A stretch of 64,000 nucleotides of DNA from Thermococcus celer Vu 13 = JCM 8558 (GCF_002214365.1 NZ_CP014854.1:62001-126000); one strand, 5' to 3'. Positions 34,905 through 45,391 are shown, numbered from the stretch's first letter. Notes: generated by a model from the letters alone, not told the origin. Made by a program: numbers and translations.

Positions 34905-35125
34905 CCCTCCAGGACATCCTCAACCTCCGCCCACGCCTCGAGTATCTCCCTCGCCCTCTCCTCCTCCAGCTTCTCTATCGCGAAACCTGTATGGACTATG
35001 ACGTAGTCCCCCACCTTAACGCCGGGGAGCAGGTCGAGGCGTGCCTCCCTTCTCACGCCCCCGAAATCGACGAGCGCGACTTTTCCGGTTATCTCGACTA
35101 TCCTTCCAGGAACGGCCAGGCACAT
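34895..35125 (-). CDS. hypC: hydrogenase maturation chaperone HypC
   Basis: This 76-residue HypC/HupF family chaperone starts MCLAVPG, and Cys2 is the residue that holds the iron unit and contacts the hydrogenase large subunit. It forms the HypCD complex with the next gene product. An OB-like beta domain is followed by a helical, acidic tail. A perfect SurR-type site lies at 35176-35192, upstream of AT-rich TATA candidates at 35160-35174. Confidence 0.95.
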   Translation of the reverse strand: MCLAVPGRIVEITGKVALVDFGGVRREARLDLLPGVKVGDYVIVHTGFAIEKLEEERAREILEAWAEVEDVLEGWQ

Positions 35126-35175
35126 TTTGTCTCACCCAAGAATGACTTAACAGGGACTCTTTTAGCTCTTTTTAG

Positions 35176-35192
35176 AACCATAGGTTTTCAAC
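35176..35192 (-). promoter_or_regulatory. SurR-type full site upstream of hypCD
   Basis: On the minus strand GTTGAAAACCTATGGTT matches GTTn3AACn5GTT exactly. It lies about 50-65 bases upstream of the hypC start, just upstream of the TATA region, the position in which SurR activates hydrogenase genes in Pyrococcus. Confidence 0.6.
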
Positions 35193-35272
35193 CCACTCAT
35201 CCACCAAACAACCCGCCGAGAGGAATGCGGAAAAGGCACGAAGCTTAAAAATCCGGAACCGGAAAACGTAAC

Positions 35273-35845
35273 ATGCTCGGGGTCGTCCTGGCTGGTGGTA
35301 AGGGAAAGCGTTTCGGAGACGATAAGCTGTTTTTCAGGATAGACGGAAAGCCGCTCGTTCAACACGCCGTTGAGAGGCTCCAGTCGGCCTCGTTCATAGA
35401 CGAGGTGGTTCTGGTGGCCTCGCCCGATAACACCCGAAAACTCCGGGGCCTCGGCCCCGAGGTCATCGTCGATGAACTGACCATCGGGCCCATCGGCGGA
35501 GTTTATACCGCGTTAAGCCTTGGTGACGCCTTCGTCGCCGCCGGCGACATGCCCATGATAGTTCCGGAATTCGTTGATTACTTGATTCGGGAATTCGGAC
35601 GCCGTGGAAAAATCGTCTGCGTCCCCCGCTGGAGCAACGGCTACCTCGAGCCCCTCCACGCGGCCTATTCTGAGAAGTTCCGGGACTTCCTGGAGAAACA
35701 AATAAAACGGGGAGACTACTCCCTGAACGGGGCGATAAGCTCCGCTGACGTTCACTACGTTGACATCGAGGAACTTCCTGAGGGGTGGAGGGAGAGCTTC
35801 TTCAACGTCAACCAAAAGAGCGACCTCAGGAAACTCACCGGCTGA
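35273..35845 (+). CDS. mobA: MobA-like molybdenum/tungsten cofactor guanylyltransferase
   Basis: This 190-residue nucleotidyltransferase has the [14 protein letters not shown] signature at residues 6-19 and the AAGDMPMI metal-binding segment of MobA. It attaches a GMP or similar nucleotide to the pterin cofactor, which in this organism would serve tungsten or formate enzymes. The ATG is about 25 bases after a TATA element (GCTTAAAAAT, 35242-35251) and has no ribosome site, so the transcript is probably leaderless. Its 3' end overlaps the convergent protease gene by 11 bases. Confidence 0.85.
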   Translation: MLGVVLAGGKGKRFGDDKLFFRIDGKPLVQHAVERLQSASFIDEVVLVASPDNTRKLRGLGPEVIVDELTIGPIGGVYTALSLGDAFVAAGDMPMIVPEFVDYLIREFGRRGKIVCVPRWSNGYLEPLHAAYSEKFRDFLEKQIKRGDYSLNGAISSADVHYVDIEELPEGWRESFFNVNQKSDLRKLTG

Positions 35846-36305
35846 GGGAATCGGCCATGGCCCTCGCGAGCGCCTCGGCCCTTTTAACTATCCTCTCGCT
35901 CGGCTCCTGGAAGAGCCCCATGACCGCTGGCTGACAGCCTATCAGGACGAACCTCGCGCCCGTTCTGAGCTTCAGATAGCCGACGAGCACCCTCAGCGGC
36001 AGACTGTGGGTTGAAACAGCGTCCCCCACCGTCCCCTCTGGATCCGTCACGATTATCTCGCCGCCCTCGCCGCCGAAGTCGACCGCGTCCACGAATACCA
36101 CGAGGTCTGGCTCAAAAGCCGCTATCTTTCCGGTGTAGCTCTCGGGGACCTCGCCGCAGTTGAGAACGAGGACGTTTGGGTTTTTTACAAGCTCTTTCAG
36201 TCTCTCCGCGACCAGAACGCCGAAGGCGTCGTCCCCCCTGACGTCGTTCCCGATACCGCAGACGACCACCCTCTCTGCGTTTTTAAGGAGTTCGGGAAGC
36301 TCCAT
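35835..36305 (-). CDS. [NiFe]-hydrogenase maturation endopeptidase (HycI/HyaD family)
   Basis: This 156-residue protease belongs to the HycI/HybD family, which trims the C-terminus of the hydrogenase large subunit after nickel insertion. Nickel-sensing acidic residues lie in [11 protein letters not shown] (about residues 18-28) and [10 protein letters not shown], with the conserved His in STHSLPL. The ATG at 36305 follows GGAGGACTGACG. It is placed between mobA and hypB within the maturation cluster. Confidence 0.9.
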   Translation of the reverse strand: MELPELLKNAERVVVCGIGNDVRGDDAFGVLVAERLKELVKNPNVLVLNCGEVPESYTGKIAAFEPDLVVFVDAVDFGGEGGEIIVTDPEGTVGDAVSTHSLPLRVLVGYLKLRTGARFVLIGCQPAVMGLFQEPSERIVKRAEALARAMADSLSR

Positions 36306-36307
36306 CG

Positions 36308-36471
36308 TCAGTCCTCCGGTTTTTTGATGACGAAATCGAAAACCTGTTTTGCGATTCTTATGGCATCCCCCGCCAGGTCCTTGGTCCAAACAGGATTATC
36401 CTGGCTACACCCACGCCCCGCTCACGGGCGACGTCCATCACGGTATCGTGAATCAGCCTTCGAACGTCCAT
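36308..36471 (-). pseudogene. fused remnant of an MNT/HEPN toxin-antitoxin pair
   Basis: An ATG at 36471 with a good GGTGGGAAAC site opens a frame that reads MDVRRLIHDTVMDVARERGV and continues to IILFG, the start of the MNT-type nucleotidyltransferase motif GSxxxG. The frame then runs into a stop, while the next frame reads KDLAGDAIRIAKQVFDFVIK, like the last helix of a HEPN protein, and ends at 36308. An internal deletion joining the front of an MNT antitoxin to the tail of a HEPN toxin explains both parts. It sits between hypB and the protease gene. Confidence 0.55.
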
Positions 36472-36518
36472 GTTTCCCACCGGTTACAGCTCTGATTAAG
36501 AAAAGAAAAAACCCTTCG

Positions 36519-37247
36519 CTAAATCCTCCCGGCCACTTCCCGTATTCTGCGGGCGAACTCCGTTCTCAGCAACTCCCCGGGATCGCCCACCTTTTCATCG
36601 AGGTCCAGGTAAAGCGGGATCCCTGCGAGGTAGGGGACGTTGAACCTCTTTGCCAGTGCCTCTATATCCTTTTCATCGTCGAGCTTCATGTTCTCGACGA
36701 TCCCGATTACCCTGTGCTCCCTCTCCCCGAGAAGGGTCAGGAGCTTCTCAACGACGTTTATGGAGAGTTTCGAGGGCGTCGCCACGACCAGGAACTCGCC
36801 CCGCTTGAGGAAGCGGAGGACGTCGAGGAACTGGTCGCCGAGACCGGGCGGCATGTCTATGATGAGGTAGTCCAGCTCGTCCCAGCGCGTTATGGCGAGG
36901 AGCTCTATTAGGGCGTCGCTTATCTCCGTCCCCCTCATCGGCGTTGGCCTGTCCTCGGAGTAGTAAACGATGCTCATGAACTTTATCCCGTGAACGGTCG
37001 GCGGGATCACCCCGTACTCCTCCTCGGGAAAGTCCTTCGGCTCGAAACCGAGGATGACGTGGTCGCTCGCGCCGTGGAAGTCGAGGTCGAGCAGGCCGAC
37101 CCTGTAACCCTTCCCCGCGAGGACGAGGGCGAGCGTCGTCGAGACCAGGGACTTTCCGACCCCGCCCTTCCCGCTGACGACTGGGATTACTCTCCTCACC
37201 CCCTCGAGCCTTCCCTCGATGCCCCTGACGCGCGGGTCGATCGTCAT
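36519..37247 (-). CDS. hypB: Mrp/MinD-type ATPase HypB
   Basis: This 242-residue P-loop ATPase has the deviant Walker A VSGKGGVGKS near residue 25 and a LIIDMPPGLGD Walker B. In Thermococcus kodakarensis the Mrp/MinD-type protein next to hypA acts as HypB, helping HypA acquire nickel for hydrogenase. The adjacency here, with a 4-base ATGA overlap with hypA, supports the same role rather than general Fe-S loading. The ATG at 37247 follows GGAGGGGGAGGT; a longer open frame is not supported. Confidence 0.9.
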   Translation of the reverse strand: MTIDPRVRGIEGRLEGVRRVIPVVSGKGGVGKSLVSTTLALVLAGKGYRVGLLDLDFHGASDHVILGFEPKDFPEEEYGVIPPTVHGIKFMSIVYYSEDRPTPMRGTEISDALIELLAITRWDELDYLIIDMPPGLGDQFLDVLRFLKRGEFLVVATPSKLSINVVEKLLTLLGEREHRVIGIVENMKLDDEKDIEALAKRFNVPYLAGIPLYLDLDEKVGDPGELLRTEFARRIREVAGRI

Positions 37248-37663
37248 ACCTCCCCCTCCTTCTCTATCTTTATGCCGCTCACGTAGACTCCCCTCCCCTG
37301 GACAACCTCGAAGTCCCTGCTGCCGCACTTCGGACATGCGAGGAAGGCGTGAACGACCTCCGGGATGAAGTGAATATCCTCCTTTATGCGCTCATCGAAG
37401 TTTTCCCTGACATCCTTAAGCTTCCACTCGTGGCCGCAATCCCTGCACCTGAACACCGCTTCTTCATCCTCAAAGATCACGTCGGCCCCCTCACCGATGG
37501 TGCCCTTGAGGAGTTCCCTCATCGCGAACTCGACTATCTCGGCGTTAACGTCCTGGAGTTCCCCCAGAACGACCCTGATGGCGACTATCCGTGACGCCCC
37601 CTCCTTCTCCGCGTAATCGAGGGCCGTCCTAACTATTCCATCAGCCAGTGCCCACTCGTGCAT
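37244..37663 (-). CDS. hypA: hydrogenase nickel incorporation protein HypA
   Basis: This 139-residue HypA delivers nickel to the hydrogenase large subunit. The N-terminal MHEWALADGIV contains the nickel-binding Met-His-Glu; the zinc domain has CRDC and CPKC pairs separated by an insertion typical of Thermococcus HypA, and the length equals that protein. The start at 37663 is set by the invariant MHE sequence, in an AT-poor context with GGGGGG upstream. A small frame upstream overlaps the start by 23 bases. Confidence 0.95.
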   Translation of the reverse strand: MHEWALADGIVRTALDYAEKEGASRIVAIRVVLGELQDVNAEIVEFAMRELLKGTIGEGADVIFEDEEAVFRCRDCGHEWKLKDVRENFDERIKEDIHFIPEVVHAFLACPKCGSRDFEVVQGRGVYVSGIKIEKEGEV

Positions 37664-37790
37664 CTCGATTTCCCCCCACAACGCTAACGATCCGGCCATT
37701 AACCCTCAGGCCATCCCATTTGATTTCCGCGTGATTGGCCCGGATGGGACTTAGGGGACAAACCTCACCGATGTTATCGTTTGTTTCCAT
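37641..37790 (-). CDS. candidate 49-residue protein upstream of hypA
   Basis: Between the SurR-type promoter and hypA, an ATG at 37790 opens a 49-codon frame that reads METNDNIGEVCPLSPIRANH and then AEIKWDGLRVNGRIVSVVGG, stopping inside hypA. Composition looks coding and the frame fills nearly the whole 5' leader. I know no family for it. It could be a small partner of hypA, a leader peptide that couples translation, or a remnant of a longer gene. The ribosome site (GTGAGATGA) is weak. Confidence 0.35.
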   Translation of the reverse strand: METNDNIGEVCPLSPIRANHAEIKWDGLRVNGRIVSVVGGNRDARVGTG

Positions 37791-37820
37791 TCATCTCACT
37801 GAGAACTTAAATCGGGATTT

Positions 37821-37852
37821 TTTAAGGATTTTTTGAACCTGAGGTTTAAAAC
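37821..37852 (-). promoter_or_regulatory. hypA promoter with a perfect SurR-type site
   Basis: On the minus strand GTTTTAAACCTCAGGTT (37836-37852) matches GTTn3AACn5GTT exactly, followed by a TATA-like CCTTAAAAAA at 37821-37830. Transcription would start near 37797, giving a leader of about 130 bases before hypA. No other gene uses this promoter on the minus strand. Confidence 0.6.
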
Positions 37853-38032
37853 CGGGTCCAACGGCCGTTTTTGGCCTGCTTTCGCCGATTTCAATCTTTA
37901 GCTTCAAAATCCCGGTGAGGACTTAACGAGCTTTCCACTGGAATCCATGGTAATCACCCCCTTTCTATGGGCACCGAAGAAACGCGTTTGAAAGGGTAAT
38001 AAAAAGGATAGGGAATCCCGGTGGTGATCCCA
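37853..38032. other. intergenic spacer beyond the hypA promoter
   Basis: I see no recognisable gene in this part of the 369-base gap between hypA and the TPR gene. A 14-codon minus-strand frame starts at 37948 (MDSSGKLVKSSPGF) with a fair GGGGTGATTACC site, but nothing else supports it. The last 30 bases contain the T-poor 3' flank of the TPR gene. Confidence 0.4.
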
Positions 38033-38992
38033 TTAAAGCTCCGCCTCCCCAAGGACCTCGAGGAGATCGAGGAGACGCGGGTCTTTGACCTTCTCGATGG
38101 CCTTCTTTACCTCCTCCGCCTCGACCTTTCCGTCCTTGTAGAGGGCCAGGGCCTTCACGGCCTCGAAGAAGTCCGCGAGCTCCGGAAGGGCCCTCGCGAA
38201 CATGTCCATGTGGAGGTAAACGGTCTCGAACTCGTCCTCGAGGAACAGCTGCCAGAGGACGTCGCTGAGAGATGTAAAGGCCACGTCCTCGTAGTCAGTG
38301 CCCTTAGCGCGGATGAGGGCGTAGAGGCACTCCTGGAGGGCCGCGTCGTAGTTCTCGTCCTCCTCAAATATCTCCTCGAAGCTCAGGTGTATCTCCACGA
38401 GGAGGTCGTCCCTGTCAAGGACCCTCGGGAGAAAGCCCGCGAGCATCGCCTTTGCCTCGTAGGTCTCGCCGGACTCAAAGGTCACGTAGGCCCTGTGGAT
38501 GGCCACCCTCAGTGCCTCGTCCTCCTTTCCGAGTTCTTTGTAGGTCTGCTCCGCCTTCTCCATTAGCTCGAGGGCCTTCTCGTACTCCTGGAGCTCCTCG
38601 TGTATGAGCGCCATGGCGTAGTATATCTTAGCTATGTTCTCCCTGTTGCCCTTCTCCGTCTCCTCCTCAAGGAGAGCGCGGTACATCTCGAGGCTCTTCT
38701 CCAGCTCCCCTATGAGGTAGTAGAGGTCGGCCAGCTCGAATTTCACCTCAAAGGTATCGCTCTCCTCGGCCATCTTCTCGAACTCGCTCAGCTTATCCAC
38801 GCCGAGGAGCTCGTGGAAGTAGTAAACGGTGAGCTTGTAGAGTTCGAAGTCGTTGCACTCCAGGGCGAGCTTCTCTGTCTTTTCGAGGACCTCCTTCAGT
38901 TCCTCGTCGCCCAGCCCGTCCACCCTGTGATACAGGAGGGTTGCAACCTTTTTGCAGTCCTTTTCCTCTATTGCCTTCAGGATCTCCTCCAT
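38033..38992 (-). CDS. TPR repeat protein
   Basis: This 319-residue acidic protein is built of helix pairs with TPR features, clearest at about residues 85-165 (ADLYYLIGELEKSLEMYRAL, AKIYYAMALIHEELQEYEKA). It has no signal peptide, so it is probably a cytoplasmic scaffold for protein contacts. Partners are unknown. The ATG follows GGGGTGTCACGAG, and a TATA element on the minus strand (GTTAAATACC) lies in the 134-base gap shared with the divergent RNase Z gene. Confidence 0.85.
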   Translation of the reverse strand: MEEILKAIEEKDCKKVATLLYHRVDGLGDEELKEVLEKTEKLALECNDFELYKLTVYYFHELLGVDKLSEFEKMAEESDTFEVKFELADLYYLIGELEKSLEMYRALLEEETEKGNRENIAKIYYAMALIHEELQEYEKALELMEKAEQTYKELGKEDEALRVAIHRAYVTFESGETYEAKAMLAGFLPRVLDRDDLLVEIHLSFEEIFEEDENYDAALQECLYALIRAKGTDYEDVAFTSLSDVLWQLFLEDEFETVYLHMDMFARALPELADFFEAVKALALYKDGKVEAEEVKKAIEKVKDPRLLDLLEVLGEAEL

Positions 38993-39126
38993 CTCGTGAC
39001 ACCCCAGAATAATTAGCCGCCGGGGTATTTAACGATTTGGCAGGTATCGAAAGTGCCCGATGTTTTTCAAGGGGCCCCAAGTCACTCCATGAGAAGAGAT
39101 TTAAGGCCCCGTTCCTACCGCCTAAC

Positions 39127-40071
39127 ATGCTCGACGTGATATTCCTCGGGACGGGCGGCATAATGCCCACGCGCGAGAGGAACGTTCCGGCCATAGCCCT
39201 CCGCTACAACGGTGAGGTTATCCTCCTCGACGCTGGAGAGGGCACCATAAGGCAGATGAACGCGGCCAAGCTCAGCCCCATGAAGGTGGACAGGATATTC
39301 ATCACGCACTTCCACGGCGACCACTACCTCGGGCTGGCCGCCCTCATTCAGACGATGAACCTCTGGCGCAGGGGGAGGCCCCTTCACGTCTACGGGCCGA
39401 AGTACACCTTCGAGTTCGTCCGGAACTTCCTGAACAGCGGCTTCTTCAGGCCCGGCTTCGACGTTCACGTCCACGAGCTCGGCGAAACCCGGTTGAAGTT
39501 AGGAGATTACGAGATCTGGAGCTTCAAGGTCGAGCACGGTATCCCGGCGCTGGGCTACGTCTTCAGGGAGAGGGATAAACGGGGAAAGTTCCTGCCCGAG
39601 AAGCTCGCCCAGTACGGCCTGAGTGAGGGGCCGATACTCGGAAAGCTTGAGAGGGAAGGCCGGATCGAGTGGAACGGTAAGGTAATTCGCCTCGAGGACG
39701 TCACCGGGCCGAGGCGGAGGGGGGTCAAGGTGGTCTACACAGGGGACACCTTACCCGTTGAGAGAACCCGGCTCTTCGCGGAAAAGGCCGACCTCCTCAT
39801 CCACGATGCCACCTACCTTAACCCTGACGACAGGGGCGAGGGCTACCACTCGACGGTCGCTGAAGCCTGCGAGGTGGCCAAAAAGGCGAGGGTCAAACTC
39901 CTGGCTCTGTTCCACAGGGCCTTCCGATACTCCTACGAAGAATACTCCGAGGAAGCCTCGAGGGTATGCCGCGAGTACGGGGTTAACTTCGTGGTTCCGC
40001 GGGACTTCGACGTTTTGACGTTCAAGTCCGGCGGGTTCAGCGTGAGAAACGTCCTGGGGGAGATGGGATGA
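39127..40071 (+). CDS. rnz: ribonuclease Z
   Basis: This 314-residue metallo-beta-lactamase is RNase Z (tRNA 3' endonuclease), which cuts precursors after the discriminator base. The zinc motif is THFHGDHYLGLAAL near residues 58-71, with further metal ligands in YTGDT and LFHRAF. Length is normal for archaea. The ATG at 39127 has no ribosome site and lies about 26 bases after a TATA element (GATTTAAGG, near 39098), which points to a leaderless transcript. The upstream open frame is therefore not coding. Confidence 0.94.
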   Translation: MLDVIFLGTGGIMPTRERNVPAIALRYNGEVILLDAGEGTIRQMNAAKLSPMKVDRIFITHFHGDHYLGLAALIQTMNLWRRGRPLHVYGPKYTFEFVRNFLNSGFFRPGFDVHVHELGETRLKLGDYEIWSFKVEHGIPALGYVFRERDKRGKFLPEKLAQYGLSEGPILGKLEREGRIEWNGKVIRLEDVTGPRRRGVKVVYTGDTLPVERTRLFAEKADLLIHDATYLNPDDRGEGYHSTVAEACEVAKKARVKLLALFHRAFRYSYEEYSEEASRVCREYGVNFVVPRDFDVLTFKSGGFSVRNVLGEMG

Positions 40072-40733
40072 GCTACCTTCGCTACGTCAGGCTCATAGGC
40101 ACGATGCACGTCTCACCGCAGAGCCGTGAGGAGGTTATACGAACGATACTAAGCGAGAGGCCCCACGCCGTTGCGGTGGAGCTCGACAGGGCCCGCTTTC
40201 TGGCTATGGGCGAGGAGAGGAGGTTATCCCTCGAGGAGTCGCTCCGCTTCGGAAGGAGGGGGCTGGTGAACTACGTCCTGGCAAAGGTCGAGGAGAAGCT
40301 CGGCGAGGAGTTCGGGATGAAACCCGGGGAGGAGATGAAGGCGGCGATAAGCGCGGCCCAGCTCCTCGGCGTTCCGCTCTACCTCATAGACGAGGACATA
40401 GGTGTTGTACTCTCCAAGATCTTAGCGGCCCCGGGGAGAGAAAAGCTCCTCATGGCGCTGGAAGCCTTAAGCGTCTTCCTTCCTGTCAAATCAGGCCAGT
40501 TCTCGGACCCGATGGAGGATTACAGGGTCATGATGCTCCAGTTCAAGCGAAGGTATCCCTACCTCTACCGCGTCCTCGTCGAGGAGCGCAACGAGATCAT
40601 GGCGAGGAACCTAATATCCATCGTCGATGAGCTCAGGCGCAGGGGGATCAGGAAGCCGAGGGTAATAGCCGTGGTCGGCCTCGGCCACAGGCCCGGGATA
40701 GAGCACATCCTCAACAATGTTAAACTTCGATAA
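40068..40733 (+). CDS. TraB/PrgY family protein
   Basis: This 221-residue protein is a short TraB/PrgY family member with the opening LIGTMHVSPQSREEV (GTxH motif), VAVELDRARF (the second conserved acidic strand) and the closing GLGHRPGIEHIL (GxxH motif). The conserved His and Glu residues recall metallopeptidases of the TIKI group, but activity in archaea is unproven. It overlaps rnz by four bases (ATGA), so the two are co-translated. It lacks the C-terminal membrane helices of longer TraB proteins. Confidence 0.85.
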   Translation: MSYLRYVRLIGTMHVSPQSREEVIRTILSERPHAVAVELDRARFLAMGEERRLSLEESLRFGRRGLVNYVLAKVEEKLGEEFGMKPGEEMKAAISAAQLLGVPLYLIDEDIGVVLSKILAAPGREKLLMALEALSVFLPVKSGQFSDPMEDYRVMMLQFKRRYPYLYRVLVEERNEIMARNLISIVDELRRRGIRKPRVIAVVGLGHRPGIEHILNNVKLR

Positions 40734-40775
40734 GGTTAAAAACCTGAAGCACCTTTGTGGTAATTAGGTGATGGT

Positions 40776-40949
40776 ATGGGAGAAAAGCTCGTCTGCCCGC
40801 TCTGCGGTGGAACGGAGTTTCAGGTTGAAGAGGGCAAGCTCGACAGCAAGTGGGGCTTCACCGCCCACAAGGTGAAGATAGTCATCTGCAAGAACTGCGG
40901 CTACGTCATGCTATTCTACAAGGGAAGGACCATCTGGGACTTCGACTGA
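40776..40949 (+). CDS. 57-residue zinc-ribbon protein
   Basis: This short gene encodes a 57-residue protein with two CxxC pairs (CPLCGG and CKNCGY) about 30 residues apart, a single zinc ribbon. It ends LFYKGRTIWDFD. The ATG at 40776 is preceded by AGGTGATGGT, a strong ribosome site, and the frame is GC-typical. Function is unknown; such small zinc ribbons in archaea often bind nucleic acid or accompany transcription and translation machinery. Confidence 0.8.
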   Translation: MGEKLVCPLCGGTEFQVEEGKLDSKWGFTAHKVKIVICKNCGYVMLFYKGRTIWDFD

Positions 40950-40996
40950 TTCGTTACGTTTATATTTGAAGTTGCCGAGCATTCCTGGGGATAGCC

Positions 40997-41179
40997 ATGA
41001 AGGACAGACTCGAGAGGATGCTCAACGTTAAGATACTCGAAATCGAGGAACTCGACGACAGGATCGTCGTCTACGTTCCGGAGGATCAGGTGCGTATAGC
41101 CGTCGGAAGCGGCGGTGCGGCGGTTAAGGCGGCGGAACTCGTGATCGGCAAGAAGATCGAAGTCAAGGGCCGGTCCTGA
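40997..41179 (+). CDS. small KH-domain protein
   Basis: This 60-residue protein reads like a single KH domain: an initial helix and strand (LNVKILEIEELDDRIVVYV), then PEDQVRIAVGSGGAAVKAAE containing the GxxG-type loop (GSGG), then a final strand. It resembles the C-terminal KH part of NusA and should bind RNA. It follows the zinc-ribbon gene by 47 bases with GGGGATAGCC before its ATG, so the two may be co-expressed. Confidence 0.75.
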   Translation: MKDRLERMLNVKILEIEELDDRIVVYVPEDQVRIAVGSGGAAVKAAELVIGKKIEVKGRS

Positions 41180-41326
41180 GCGTTCTGAGACCACCCACCG
41201 GTTATCGTCGTGGGTCCTGCGGGATGACGGGAGTCGGTTAATTTATTTTTTGAACGTTCCCATTTTCTACTGATCCCCGGATGTTCCGTGACATCATTGA
41301 GGTAAGATCCCGGCGTTTCAGTTATG

Positions 41327-41343
41327 TAACACTCACGGTGATA
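41327..41343 (+). promoter_or_regulatory. TGM-like site upstream of the pgiA TATA box
   Basis: TAACACTCACGGTGATA matches the Thermococcales glycolytic motif TATCAC-N5-GTGATA with one mismatch. That motif is bound by TGR/TrmBL1. It lies upstream of the BRE/TATA (AGGTTAAATAGG, about 41353-41364), the activating position in the known scheme. Confidence 0.55.
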
Positions 41344-41394
41344 CAAAAGGGAAAGGTTAAATAGGTTGGGACCCATTCAGTTACGGTGATGGGA

Positions 41395-43396
<2,002 letters not shown>

Positions 43397-43475
43397 AAAA
43401 AACCTTTTATGTAGGTTTTCCAAAATTTTTGCGGGATTTCCTTTTCATCTCCAAAAATTAGCAGGGGTGAGTGAG

Positions 43476-44657
43476 TTGCTTTTGGAGGCTCCGGTTTACA
43501 AGGAGCTGTTCGGAGCGGTTGAGGTTTACGAGGTCCAGAAGGTCCTCAAGCTGGACACCCAGACGCGAGACGTCGGGAGCTTCACCGTCAAAAACATCCC
43601 CCGGGAGGACATCTACGGCATCCTCGAGGACATGGCGATAGTGGTTCCGATGAGGAACGAGAAGCTCCAGCTGGTCGACGGGGTGCTGAAGGCGATACCG
43701 CACCAGTGCCCCATAATCGTAGTCTCGAACAGCAGGAGGGAGGGACCGAACCTATTTAAACAGGAGGTCGACCTGGTCAAGCACTTCTACAACCTGACCC
43801 GGTCTCGCATAATAATGGTTCACCAGAAGGACGCAGGGGTCGCCGAGGCCTTCCGGGAGGCAGGATACACCGAGATCTTAGGTGAGAACGGAACCGTGAG
43901 GAGCGGTAAAGGTGAGGGGATGCTGATAGGTATCCTCCTCGCGAAGGCCATAGGGGCAAGATACGTGGGTTTCGTCGATGCCGACAACTACATCCCGGGC
44001 TCGGTAAACGAGTACGTTAAGGACTACGCGGCCGGGTTGCTCATGAGCGAGAGCGAGTACTCGATGGTTCGCCTGAGCTGGAGGCACAAGCCGAAGGTCA
44101 GCACCAGGGGGCTCTACTTCAAGAAGTGGGGACGCGTGAGCGAGATAACCAACCGCTACATGAACGCCCTGTTCGGCGTGGCGACCAACTTCGAGACCAG
44201 CATCATCGTCACCGGGAACGCGGGGGAGCACGCGATGAGCCTGAAGCTGGCGGAGATAATGCCCTTCTCCACAGGGTACTCCATAGAGCCCTTCGAGCTG
44301 GTGTACCTCTTCGAGACGTTCGGCAGGTGGGGCGCGGATCCCCACACGGAAGTCTACGATCAGGGCGTTGAGGTATTCCAGATAGAGACCCTAAATCCGC
44401 ACCTGCACGAGGACAAGGGGAAGGAGCACGTCAGGGATATGATACTGAGCTCCCTGGGGACCATCTATCACTCAGGGCTCGCCACGGAGAACCTTAAGCG
44501 CAACATCCTCCGGGAGCTACGCCTCCACGGTTTAATCGGTGAGAACGAGGAACCGCCGAAACCGATGGTCATGCCGCCCATCGAGGGCATAGACGTTAAA
44601 GGATGGATGAAAACCCTTGAGGACAACGCAGAAACGCTCCTTCGCTTCGAGGTGTGA
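43476..44657 (+). CDS. mpgS: mannosyl-3-phosphoglycerate synthase
   Basis: This 393-residue GT55 glycosyltransferase joins GDP-mannose and 3-phosphoglycerate to give mannosyl-3-phosphoglycerate. A VVPMRNEK start of the nucleotide-sugar fold and the metal motif [20 protein letters not shown] (DAD) are visible. I start at TTG 43476, because GGTGAGTGAG precedes it and the resulting [13 protein letters not shown] equals the Pyrococcus N-terminus; a GTG at 43467 lies in the ribosome site. It is the first gene of the mpgS-mpgP-manC operon. Confidence 0.95.
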   Translation: MLLEAPVYKELFGAVEVYEVQKVLKLDTQTRDVGSFTVKNIPREDIYGILEDMAIVVPMRNEKLQLVDGVLKAIPHQCPIIVVSNSRREGPNLFKQEVDLVKHFYNLTRSRIIMVHQKDAGVAEAFREAGYTEILGENGTVRSGKGEGMLIGILLAKAIGARYVGFVDADNYIPGSVNEYVKDYAAGLLMSESEYSMVRLSWRHKPKVSTRGLYFKKWGRVSEITNRYMNALFGVATNFETSIIVTGNAGEHAMSLKLAEIMPFSTGYSIEPFELVYLFETFGRWGADPHTEVYDQGVEVFQIETLNPHLHEDKGKEHVRDMILSSLGTIYHSGLATENLKRNILRELRLHGLIGENEEPPKPMVMPPIEGIDVKGWMKTLEDNAETLLRFEV

Positions 44658-44659
44658 GA

Positions 44660-45391
44660 ATGAGGGTGATCTTCCTGGACCTCGACGGAACCCTCCTCGG
44701 CGACGACTACTCCCCCGAGCCTGCGGAACCGATAATCCGCGCCCTGCTCGACGCGGGTTTTGAGGTCATCCTCAACTCCTCCAAGACCTTCGCGGAGCAG
44801 GAGCACTACAGGAAGGCCTGGAGGTTGAGGGGGCCGCTCGTGGTGGAGAACGGGAGTGCGATCTTCATCCCCGACGGTTACTTCCCCTTCGAGGTTCCCG
44901 GGAGGAGAAGGGGAAAATACACCGTTATCGAACTGGGTGAGAGGTACGACCGGATAAAGACCGTTCTCGATAAGATCGCCCCCGAATACGGTCTCAAGTA
45001 CTACGGGAACTGCACGCTCGGTGAGGTCACCTCCTTCACGGGCCTGCCCGAGAGCCTGGCGAGGCTCGCGATGATGCGGGACTACAGCGAGACGATATTC
45101 GCGTGGAAAAAATCCGGCTTCGAAGAGTCCCTCTCCAGGGCGGGATTGAGGGTGTCAAGGGGGAGCAGGTTCATCGGCGTAACGGGGAGCACCGATAAAG
45201 GCCGTGCCGCCCGGGAGCTGCTGAGGATGTACTCCCGCCTTGGGAGGGTCGAGAGCTACGCCGTCGGCGACGGGGAGAACGACCTTCCGCTCCTCGAGGT
45301 TGTTGATCACCCCTTCACCGTAGGAACCCTCCGTTACAGGAGGGGTAGGAATATAAGCTCCATGAACGAACTCCTGGAGGTGGTGTTATGA
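44660..45391 (+). CDS. mpgP: mannosyl-3-phosphoglycerate phosphatase
   Basis: This 243-residue HAD-superfamily phosphatase removes phosphate from mannosyl-3-phosphoglycerate to give mannosylglycerate, a heat and salt protectant. The nucleophile motif FLDLDGTLLGDD is at residues 5-16, and the metal motif GDGENDLPLL is near the C-terminus. The ATG at 44660 begins two bases after the mpgS stop and uses GAGGTGTGAG inside mpgS. Confidence 0.95.
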   Translation: MRVIFLDLDGTLLGDDYSPEPAEPIIRALLDAGFEVILNSSKTFAEQEHYRKAWRLRGPLVVENGSAIFIPDGYFPFEVPGRRRGKYTVIELGERYDRIKTVLDKIAPEYGLKYYGNCTLGEVTSFTGLPESLARLAMMRDYSETIFAWKKSGFEESLSRAGLRVSRGSRFIGVTGSTDKGRAARELLRMYSRLGRVESYAVGDGENDLPLLEVVDHPFTVGTLRYRRGRNISSMNELLEVVL

